Part shown: piece after piece, positions 56,507 through 64,000 of the stretch
How the letters are laid out: each line of letters begins with the position of its first letter
How positions within the stretch are numbered: the stretch's first letter is position 1
Origin: Craterilacuibacter sp. RT1T
Lineage (GTDB): Bacteria; Pseudomonadota; Gammaproteobacteria; Burkholderiales; Chromobacteriaceae
NCBI RefSeq assembly: GCF_023502145.1
Contig: NZ_JAMFLI010000001.1
Location: forward strand, 1-64,000
DNA: 64,000 nt
Reading direction: 5' to 3'
The notes under the pieces: generated by a model
Database searches by the model: none
The model's input: only the letters and a program-made list of their open reading frames with translations
What the model was told of the DNA's origin: nothing
Position numbers and translations under genes: made by a program

Positions 56507-57498
56507 GTCGTCAAGCATTGCCGCCGCGCACCCTGTCCATCGCGCCGATGTTGGACTGGACCGATCGCCATTACCGCTATTTCGCCCGCCATATCACGCG
56601 CAATACCTGGCTTTATACCGAGATGGTCACCACCGGTGCGCTGATTCATGGCGATGTCGAACGCCATCTGCGCTTTGACGAGGCCGAGCATCCGCTGGCC
56701 TTGCAACTGGGTGGCTCCGACCCAGCCGATCTGGCCAAATGCGCGCGTCTGGCGCAAGAGTGGGGTTACGACGAGGTCAACCTTAATGTCGGTTGCCCGT
56801 CCGAGCGCGTGCAAAAGGGGGCGTTTGGTGCCTGCCTGATGGCCGAGCCGCATCTGGTGGCCGATTGCGTGAAAGCCATGCGCGACGCCTGCGATATCGA
56901 TGTGACGGTCAAGCACCGTATCGGCATCGATGATGTCGAGCACTATGACTTTTTGCGCGAGTTTGTCGATATCGTGGCCGCAGCCGGCTGCCAGACTTTC
57001 ATCGTGCATGCGCGCAATGCCATCCTCAAGGGCCTCAGCCCCAAGGAAAACCGCGATATTCCACCGCTGAAATACGATTACGCCTACCGCCTCAAGCGTG
57101 AGCGCCCCGATCTGGAAATCCTGCTTAATGGCGGCATCAAGACCCAGGCCGAAATCGATCTGCATCTTGCGCATGTGGACGGAGTGATGATCGGGCGCGA
57201 GGCCTATCATAATCCGTGGATGATGGCGAACTGGGATGCGCGTTATTACGGTGCTACCTCGGCGGCGCCGGAGCGCGAGGCGGTGGTGGCGGCGATGCTG
57301 GACTATACCCGGCGCGAACTGGCCGAAGGCAATAAGCTGCGCAATATCACGCGCCATATTCTCGGCCTGTATCAGGGCGTGCCCGGTGCACGCCAGTGGC
57401 GGCGCATGCTGTCGGATGCCGGCCTGCTTGCCGCTGCCGACGAAAAGCTGTTGCTGCAGGCCATTCCGCCGGCCAACTACGGCCTGCTGAGCAATTGA
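56503..57498 (+). CDS. dusA: tRNA-dihydrouridine synthase A
   Basis: This flavoenzyme reduces uridine to dihydrouridine in the D-loop of tRNA. The 331-aa TIM-barrel protein has the DusA motifs [17 protein letters not shown] (13-29), [36 protein letters not shown] (with the catalytic Cys about residue 101) and VKHRIGIDD. The start GTG at 56503 overlaps the rph stop. The NVGCPSxRVQxGxFGAC pattern is specific for DusA. Confidence 0.92.
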   Translation: MSRQALPPRTLSIAPMLDWTDRHYRYFARHITRNTWLYTEMVTTGALIHGDVERHLRFDEAEHPLALQLGGSDPADLAKCARLAQEWGYDEVNLNVGCPSERVQKGAFGACLMAEPHLVADCVKAMRDACDIDVTVKHRIGIDDVEHYDFLREFVDIVAAAGCQTFIVHARNAILKGLSPKENRDIPPLKYDYAYRLKRERPDLEILLNGGIKTQAEIDLHLAHVDGVMIGREAYHNPWMMANWDARYYGATSAAPEREAVVAAMLDYTRRELAEGNKLRNITRHILGLYQGVPGARQWRRMLSDAGLLAAADEKLLLQAIPPANYGLLSN

Positions 57499-57505
57499 GC
57501 AAACT

Positions 57506-57537
57506 GCCGGGGCGCTAAGCGCCGGCCCGATTTTTTT
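57506..57537 (+). terminator. Terminator after dusA
   Basis: GCCGG-G-GCGCT and AGCGCCGGC form a stem with one bulged G, followed by CCGA and seven T. Confidence 0.8.
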
Positions 57538-57588
57538 GGCGGCAAACTGCTTGTTTGCCGTCGTGTACTTTGTGGAGGTGGACCTGAA

Positions 57589-58659
57589 TTGAACAAGCTG
57601 ACTGTGACTCTGTTGTCTGCGCTGGCTTCTGCCAGCGTGCTGGCGGGCCCGAACGACGTGCTCCATTTGTATAACTGGAGCGGTTCCCTGTCGGATGCTA
57701 CTGTCAAACGCTTCGAAAAAAGTTGCGATTGCAAGGTGGTACAGGATTACTACGGTGACAACGAAGAAATGCTGGCCAAGCTGGCGGCAGGTGCCAAGGG
57801 CTACGACGTGGTGTTTCCGTCGTCCTTTGTGATCCAGCCCATGGTCAAGCAAAAATTGTTGCAACCGCTGAACAAACAGTTGCTTCCCAATTTCAGGAAT
57901 GTCGACCCGGCCTACCTCAACCAGAGCTACGATCCGGGCAACCGCTATGAAGTACCAACCGTATTGAGCCTGACCAGTGTCGGCTACAACCAGACCAAGC
58001 TTAAGGCGCTGGGAGTGGATCCGACGAGCTGGTCGGTGATTTTCGACCCCAAGGTGCTGGCCAAGATCAAGGGCAAGGTGACGGTGCTGGATAGCCCGCG
58101 CGAAGTGTTTACCGCCGCGCTGTTCTATCTGGGCAAAAACCCGAATCAGGCGACCGAGGCCGATTATCGCGCCGCCAAGAAGGTGATCGCCCAGGCCAAG
58201 CCTTACTGGGCCGCCTTTTCCAACGCCAGCTACTTAAAAGAGCTGGCCGTGGGCAATATCTGGGCTTCGCTGGGTTATTCGACCGAGTTCTATCAGGCGA
58301 TAGAAGACGCCAAGCAGGCCAAGCGCCCGTTTGTGCTGGCGATGACGCCGCAGCGTCAGGGTAACGAGTTGGGGGTGGATACCATGGCCATTCTGTCCAG
58401 CGCCAAGCGCCCGGATCTGGCGCACCAGTTCATCAACTTCATGCTGGACGGCAAGAACGCGGCCGAGCTGACCAATCTCAATGGCGCAACCAATCCGGTT
58501 AAAACCGCCCAGCCTTATTTCCGTAGCGACCTCAAGGCCAATGCGGTGATCAATCCAAACCCGCAAACCGTGGCCAAGTGGACGGTGCTCAAGGAGCAAA
58601 GCCCGCGCGAACGCCGCCTGATGAACCGCCTGTGGACCGAGGTCAAAGCGGGGAAGTGA
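57589..58659 (+). CDS. Spermidine/putrescine-binding periplasmic protein (PotD/PotF-like)
   Basis: This 356-aa binding protein has a signal peptide (MNKLTVTLLSALASASVLAG, cleavage near residue 19) and the PotD/PotF start VLHLYNWSGSL. YDVVFPSSF and later GYSTEFYQAIEDA continue the family pattern. It starts at TTG 57589 behind GTGGAGGTG. No permease or ATPase genes are adjacent, so it is an orphan binding protein that must work with a transporter elsewhere or act as a sensor. Polyamine specificity is inferred from the family. Confidence 0.82.
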   Translation: MNKLTVTLLSALASASVLAGPNDVLHLYNWSGSLSDATVKRFEKSCDCKVVQDYYGDNEEMLAKLAAGAKGYDVVFPSSFVIQPMVKQKLLQPLNKQLLPNFRNVDPAYLNQSYDPGNRYEVPTVLSLTSVGYNQTKLKALGVDPTSWSVIFDPKVLAKIKGKVTVLDSPREVFTAALFYLGKNPNQATEADYRAAKKVIAQAKPYWAAFSNASYLKELAVGNIWASLGYSTEFYQAIEDAKQAKRPFVLAMTPQRQGNELGVDTMAILSSAKRPDLAHQFINFMLDGKNAAELTNLNGATNPVKTAQPYFRSDLKANAVINPNPQTVAKWTVLKEQSPRERRLMNRLWTEVKAGK

Positions 58660-58665
58660 GGGGTA

Positions 58666-58713
58666 GGGAGTAGGGAGTAGGGAGTAGGGAGTAGGGAGTA
58701 GGGAGTAGGGAGT
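58666..58713. repeat. 7-bp tandem repeat GGGAGTA, six units plus partial
   Basis: Six perfect GGGAGTA units (58666-58707) and a partial seventh run into CTACTCCCC, whose TACTCCC (58715-58721) is the reverse complement of one unit and can form a hairpin with it. The same unit is repeated at 41975-42016. No gene covers it; rdgB starts 45 bases later. Confidence 0.9.
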
Positions 58714-58757
58714 CTACTCCCCACTCTCCACTCCCGCTTTTATAAAGGTAAAAAAAC

Positions 58758-59351
58758 ATGTTCGACAAACTGGTTCTTGCCAGTCATAACGCCGGCAAGC
58801 TGCGCGAGTTTTCCGCCTTGTTTGCGCCGCTGGGCATCACCCTGATTCCGCAGCGCGAGCTGGGGGTGGACGAGTGCGAGGAGCCGTTTCACAGCTTTGT
58901 GGAGAACGCGCTGGAAAAGGCGCGTCACGCCAGCCGCGTGACCGGCCTGCCGGCACTGGCCGACGACTCGGGCATCTGTGTGGCGGCGCTGGGTGGCGCT
59001 CCCGGCGTGCTGTCGGCACGCTTTGCCGGCGAGCCCAAGTCGGATGCGCGCAATAACGCGCTCCTGGTCGAGAAACTGCAGGGCGAGAGCAACCGCCGCT
59101 GCTGGTATACCTGCGTGCTGGTGCTGGTGCGCCACGCTGATGATCCGCAGCCCTTGATTGCCGACGCAGTGTGGATGGGCGAAGTGGTGGATACGCCTGC
59201 TGGCGAGGGCGGCTTCGGTTACGACCCCTATGTCTGGCTGGCCGAGTATGGCTGCACCGTGGCCGAACTGCCGTCCGACGAGAAGAACCGCGTCAGCCAC
59301 CGCGCGCAGGCGATGCAGGCGCTGCTGGCCAAACTCAAGGCCTTTGCATGA
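58758..59351 (+). CDS. rdgB: RdgB/HAM1 family non-canonical purine NTP pyrophosphatase
   Basis: This house-cleaning enzyme hydrolyses ITP, dITP and XTP. The 197-aa protein shows LASHNAGKLREFSALF (6-21), FVENALEKARHAS, LADDSGICVAALGGAPGVLSAR and GEGGFGYDPYVWL, in family order. The ATG at 58758 follows AAAGGT. It overlaps hemW by four bases (ATGA). Confidence 0.94.
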   Translation: MFDKLVLASHNAGKLREFSALFAPLGITLIPQRELGVDECEEPFHSFVENALEKARHASRVTGLPALADDSGICVAALGGAPGVLSARFAGEPKSDARNNALLVEKLQGESNRRCWYTCVLVLVRHADDPQPLIADAVWMGEVVDTPAGEGGFGYDPYVWLAEYGCTVAELPSDEKNRVSHRAQAMQALLAKLKAFA

Positions 59352-60535
59352 GCGTGATTGATATCTCGGCGCTCAGCGGTGGCTTGAAAGAGCTGCCGCC
59401 CTTGTCGCTCTACATCCATTTTCCGTGGTGTGTGCGCAAGTGTCCGTATTGCGACTTCAATTCGCACGAGGCCAAAAACGGCTTCGACGAAATGGCTTAT
59501 GTGGCGGCCTTGCTGGCCGATCTGGAAAGCAGCCTGCCGCAAATCTGGGGACGGCCGGTGACGACCATCTTTATGGGCGGCGGCACACCGAGTCTGTTTT
59601 CGGCGGCGGCGATGGATGCCTTGCTGTGCGGCATACGCGCGCGGGTACGCCTGCATCCGGATGCCGAAATCACCATGGAGGCCAACCCCGGCACCTTTGA
59701 AAGCGACAAGTTCAAGGGCTATCGCGCGGCCGGCATCAACCGCCTGTCCATCGGCGTGCAAAGCTTTGATCCGGCGTTTTTGCAAGGACTGGGGCGCATC
59801 CACAATGGCGACGAGGCGCGCCGCGCGGTCGACATTGCGCTGACGCATTTTGACAACGTCAACCTCGATCTGATGTATGCGCTGCCCGGGCAGACGCCGG
59901 CGCAAGCACTGGCCGATATCGATACCGCGCTGGGCTACGGCATCACCCATCTGTCGGCTTATCACCTGACCATCGAGCCCAATACCCTGTTTGCCCGCTA
60001 TACGCCGGCCAATTTGCCGGACGACGAACGCTCGGCCGATATGCAAGAAGCGATAGAAGCGCGGCTGGCCGCAGCCGGTTTCGAGCACTATGAAACCTCG
60101 GCCTTTGCCAGAGCCGGATACCAGTGCCGGCATAACCGCAATTACTGGACCTTTGGCGACTATGTCGGTATCGGCGCCGGTGCGCATGGCAAAATCAGCT
60201 CGCACGCCGGCGTATTGCGCGAGGCGCGCTATAAGCAGCCAGCGGCCTATCTGAAGGCGGTCGCCGCCGGCAAGCCGGTGCAGGAAGCGCATAAGGTCGG
60301 GCGGCAGGATCTGCCGTTCGAATTCATGTTGAATGCGCTGCGCCTGACCGGTGGTTTTGAAGAAGAACTGTTTGCCGAGCGCACCGGCTTGCCGCTGGTG
60401 TTGATTGCGCGCGAACTGAAACAGGCCGAACAAAACGGCCTGCTGGAACGCACGGGCGGCCTGATTCGCCCTAGCCTCAAGGGGCAGCGTTTTTTGAATG
60501 ATCTGCTTACCCTGTTTTTGAACGATGGAGACTGA
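59348..60535 (+). CDS. hemW: HemW (radical-SAM heme chaperone, HemN-like)
   Basis: HemW is a radical-SAM protein related to HemN, thought to deliver heme and long annotated as an oxygen-independent coproporphyrinogen III oxidase. The 395-aa protein has [19 protein letters not shown] with the 4Fe-4S cysteines 28, 32 and 35, and GGGTPSLFS (near 77). The C-terminal HemN_C region includes [23 protein letters not shown]. An rdgB-hemW order is common. Start ATG 59348 overlaps the rdgB stop. Confidence 0.92.
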   Translation: MSVIDISALSGGLKELPPLSLYIHFPWCVRKCPYCDFNSHEAKNGFDEMAYVAALLADLESSLPQIWGRPVTTIFMGGGTPSLFSAAAMDALLCGIRARVRLHPDAEITMEANPGTFESDKFKGYRAAGINRLSIGVQSFDPAFLQGLGRIHNGDEARRAVDIALTHFDNVNLDLMYALPGQTPAQALADIDTALGYGITHLSAYHLTIEPNTLFARYTPANLPDDERSADMQEAIEARLAAAGFEHYETSAFARAGYQCRHNRNYWTFGDYVGIGAGAHGKISSHAGVLREARYKQPAAYLKAVAAGKPVQEAHKVGRQDLPFEFMLNALRLTGGFEEELFAERTGLPLVLIARELKQAEQNGLLERTGGLIRPSLKGQRFLNDLLTLFLNDGD

Positions 60536-60539
60536 CAGC

Positions 60540-60926
60540 ATGGCAAAAGAAATTATCCACACCGACAAGGCACCCGCTGCAATCGGCGCTTACTCCCAGG
60601 CCGTCAAGGCGGGCAATACCGTTTACCTGTCGGGCCAGATCCCGCTCGACCCGGCTACCATGGCCGTAGTTGAAGGCGGTTTCGAAGCCGAAACCCGCCA
60701 GGTCTTCACCAACCTTAAGGCCGTGTGCGAAGCTGCCGGCGGTTCGCTGTCCGATATCGTCAAGCTCAATGCCTATCTGACCGATCTGTCCAATTTCGCC
60801 ACCTTCAATAAAGTGATGGCGGAATTCATGGCCGAGCCTTATCCGGCGCGCGCTGCCGTTGGCGTGGCCTCGCTGCCGCGCGGCGTGCTGGTGGAAGCCG
60901 AAGGCGTGATGGTGCTGGGCGAATAA
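60540..60926 (+). CDS. ridA: RidA family reactive intermediate deaminase
   Basis: RidA destroys reactive enamine/imine intermediates from PLP enzymes. The 128-aa protein has [28 protein letters not shown] near the N-terminus. Arg104 (in [15 protein letters not shown]) and Glu120 (in VEAEGVM) are the family's catalytic positions. The ATG at 60540 follows GGAG; an in-frame ATG five codons earlier lies within the end of hemW. Separate small transcript ending in a terminator. Confidence 0.93.
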   Translation: MAKEIIHTDKAPAAIGAYSQAVKAGNTVYLSGQIPLDPATMAVVEGGFEAETRQVFTNLKAVCEAAGGSLSDIVKLNAYLTDLSNFATFNKVMAEFMAEPYPARAAVGVASLPRGVLVEAEGVMVLGE

Positions 60927-60954
60927 TCTTGCGCCTGTTGCCAGATTGCCTAAG

Positions 60955-60983
60955 CGCCGCCGGGTCAAATCCGGCGGCGTTTT
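60955..60983 (+). terminator. Terminator after ridA
   Basis: Arms CGCCGCCGG and CCGGCGGCG enclose GTCAAAT and are followed by four T. Confidence 0.88.
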
Positions 60984-61038
60984 GCATGTGGCGGCCTCTG
61001 TGTTGAAATGCGTATTTGATTTTTGCCGGAGGGCTGCG

Positions 61039-61878
61039 ATGACGGCGTTTTCCTATCAGCTGGTGAATGTCTTTGCCGAAAGCCGCTGGGGTGGCAATCC
61101 GCTGGCGGTGTTTACCGATGCGGCAAGGCTTTGCGACGCCGATATGCAGGCGATGGCCCGGCAGTTCAATTTGTCGGAAACCGTATTTGTCTTGCCGGGG
61201 ACGGATGCTTGCGCCGCGGCCTTGCGCATTTTTACCCCGGCGCTTGAGCTGCCCTTTGCCGGCCATCCGCTGCTGGGCAGTGCCGCCGTGCTGCAACAAT
61301 TGCTGGGCTTACCCGCGCACTTCAAGCTGAATACCCGTGCCGGCGAGATCGCCATTCGCGAGCAGGAGGGCATCTACCGTCTGTGTGCCCGCCCGGCGAC
61401 GCACCGTGCGACGGGTCTGGATTGGGCTACCGCTGCGGCGATGCTGGGTCTGGAGGGTTCGGATATCTGCGGCGAACCGGTCTGGGTCAATGCCGGCTCC
61501 GAGCAATTGCTGATACGCGCCGCCAGCCGCGAGGCGGTGCTGGCGGCCAAACCCGATCCATTGCTGTTTGCCGCCGGTGCGACCCTGTTTCCCGGGCGCT
61601 CGGTGGCTTACCTGTGGCATGCCGCGGATACAGTGGCGACGGTGCGCCTGTTTTACGCTCAGGGCGGCGCGGTGCTGGAAGACCCGGGCACCGGTTCGGC
61701 CTGCGCCAATCTGGGCGCCTGGTGTGCCGAAGCCGGTATGGCACCCTTATCGTGGCGTGTGCTGCAGGGCGAGGCTATCGGTCGGCCCAATATCCTGTAT
61801 CTGGATGTCGATGGGGCCGGGCAAGTCGAGGTAGGCGGGCGGGTGCAGATGATGGGGCAGGGCGTTTTCTACGCTTGA
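61039..61878 (+). CDS. PhzF-family epimerase/isomerase
   Basis: This 279-aa protein has the two-lobed PhzF fold of diaminopimelate-epimerase type, without a cofactor. Glu47 in NLSETVFV is the family's general acid/base position. AGHPLLGSAAVL (about 74-85) and LEDPGTGSACANLGAW (about 213-228) are diagnostic. PhzF members isomerise carboxylic acids; only the phenazine enzyme is well studied, and no phenazine genes are near, so the substrate is unknown. The ATG at 61039 was chosen over an earlier frame start lying across the ridA terminator; CCGGAGGG precedes it. Confidence 0.82.
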   Translation: MTAFSYQLVNVFAESRWGGNPLAVFTDAARLCDADMQAMARQFNLSETVFVLPGTDACAAALRIFTPALELPFAGHPLLGSAAVLQQLLGLPAHFKLNTRAGEIAIREQEGIYRLCARPATHRATGLDWATAAAMLGLEGSDICGEPVWVNAGSEQLLIRAASREAVLAAKPDPLLFAAGATLFPGRSVAYLWHAADTVATVRLFYAQGGAVLEDPGTGSACANLGAWCAEAGMAPLSWRVLQGEAIGRPNILYLDVDGAGQVEVGGRVQMMGQGVFYA

Positions 61879-61945
61879 CGCCATCTGCATAGATTGGCAT
61901 TCTGGAGTCTTCACTCAAACACACGTTTGAAGACGAGGGGGGATA

Positions 61946-62377
61946 ATGAAAGCAATGTGGAAAAAGTCCGCGCTGGTTCTGCTGGCAACGCTGGTTTCCG
62001 GCTCGGCACTGGCCGCCGGCGTGGTCGGCACCTGGAAAACGATAGACGACGAAACCAAGCAGCCCAAGGCGCTGGTGCAGATCTCGGAATCGGCTAGCGG
62101 CGAGCTCTCCGGCAAGGTAATCAAGCTGTTCAACAAGCCGGAAGCGGTATGCGACAAGTGCGAAGGCGCCAATAAGGATAAGCCGGTGGTGGGCATGAAT
62201 ATCCTGTGGGGTCTGAAGAAAGACGGTACGAGCTGGACCGGCGGCAAGATTCTCGACCCGAAATCGGGCAAGGTCTACAGCGCCAAGATGAAGCTGGAAG
62301 GCGATAACAAGCTGGAAGTGCGCGGCTTTATCGGCATGGCTTTGCTGGGCCGCACCCAGGTCTGGGAGCGCAATTAA
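61946..62377 (+). CDS. DUF2147 periplasmic protein
   Basis: This 143-aa protein has a signal peptide (MKAMWKKSALVLLATLVSG, cleavage near ALAAG). The mature DUF2147 domain starts GVVGTWKTIDDETKQPKAL and contains CDKCEGANKDKPVVGM, ILWGLKKDGTSWTGG and DPKSGKVYSAKMKLEGD. This small beta-barrel-like family is of unknown function and common in proteobacteria. The two Cys of CDKC may form a disulfide. A strong terminator follows. Confidence 0.85.
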   Translation: MKAMWKKSALVLLATLVSGSALAAGVVGTWKTIDDETKQPKALVQISESASGELSGKVIKLFNKPEAVCDKCEGANKDKPVVGMNILWGLKKDGTSWTGGKILDPKSGKVYSAKMKLEGDNKLEVRGFIGMALLGRTQVWERN

Positions 62378-62408
62378 GCGCGGTTTTACCTTAAGGTGAT
62401 GCACCATG

Positions 62409-62435
62409 GCGGAAAGCGACAGCTTTCCGCTTTTT
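62409..62435 (+). terminator. Terminator after DUF2147 gene
   Basis: Perfect arms GCGGAAAGC and GCTTTCCGC enclose GACA and are followed by five T. Confidence 0.88.
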
Positions 62436-62458
62436 GTTTTTGGGTACAATCATCGACT

Positions 62459-64000
<1,542 letters not shown>

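Noticed and set aside
56317-57864. 515-codon minus-strand frame
   Set aside because: Antisense to rph, dusA and the start of the polyamine-binding gene; no recognisable motifs.

Overview
The window is an ordinary stretch of chromosome from a motile, Gram-negative, high-GC bacterium. It is most likely a betaproteobacterium of the order Neisseriales, near Chromobacteriaceae or Chitinibacteraceae. The pointers are an over-long NAD-dependent DNA ligase (about 819 aa, as in Neisseria), the SMC and ZipA types, the flaG-fliD-fliS-fliT order behind flagellin, and dense, short intergenic spacing. This placement is inferred from family resemblance and was not tested by a search. I found no rRNA, tRNA, CRISPR array, prophage or intact mobile element. 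The only mobile-element trace is a decayed IS5-type transposase tail fused to a diguanylate-cyclase remnant near 8.0-8.55 kb.

Layout. 0-3.2 kb: complete pstSCAB phosphate uptake operon (minus strand). 3.3-6.4 kb: MocR/PdxR-type regulator divergent from a PaiB-rhodanese-acetyltransferase operon. 6.4-7.9 kb: unrecognised 479-aa protein. 8.0-8.6 kb: decayed IS and GGDEF fragments. 8.6-12.7 kb: GABA/putrescine catabolism (puuB-like, gabD, gabT). 13-19.2 kb: tetR-MFP-RND-TolC efflux operon. 19.3-20.7 kb: argB and a CBS-pair protein. 20.8-25.9 kb: glutaryl-CoA degradation (IclR regulator, GCDH, family III CoA-transferase, ETF-ubiquinone oxidoreductase). 25.9-26.7 kb: a candidate aromatic-amino-acid attenuator in front of an unrecognised gene. 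26.8-30.4 kb: small DUF proteins, a YlqF/RbgA-type GTPase and an exported M20 carboxypeptidase. 30.5-35.9 kb: hpt, galU, ligA, zipA. 36-42 kb: TonB-like protein, NarK-type transporter, smc. 42-44 kb: algH/yqgE, ruvX, methylthioinosine phosphorylase. 44-52 kb: late flagellar cluster (fliB, fliC, flaG, fliD, fliS, fliT-like, DUF2802, fliK-like, flhB C-terminal homologue). 52-57.5 kb: hydroxyacid dehydrogenase, yicC, Ser/Thr kinase with PP2C phosphatase, rph, dusA. 57.6-64 kb: polyamine-binding protein, rdgB, hemW, ridA, phzF-like, DUF2147, and the first 514 codons of recG, cut by the window end.

How genes work together. GabT and GabD take GABA to succinate, and the PuuB-like oxidase links putrescine to GABA. 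The PaiB/acetyltransferase pair and the orphan PotF/D-like binding protein point to further polyamine metabolism. GCDH passes electrons to ETF and then to the encoded ETF-QO, while the CoA-transferase can activate glutarate. FliB, FliC, FliD, FliS and FliT form the filament, cap, chaperone and methylation module, with a near-consensus sigma-28 promoter ahead of fliC.

The best candidate for something undescribed is the 25-codon Tyr/Trp-rich leader with mutually exclusive hairpins at 25.97-26.10 kb, ahead of a gene of unknown function. Other non-coding signals are paired 15-bp operators in the IclR/gcdH interval, an 18-bp inverted repeat between tetR and argB, 7-bp GGGAGTA tandem arrays at two loci, and two copies of a REP-like hairpin repeat.
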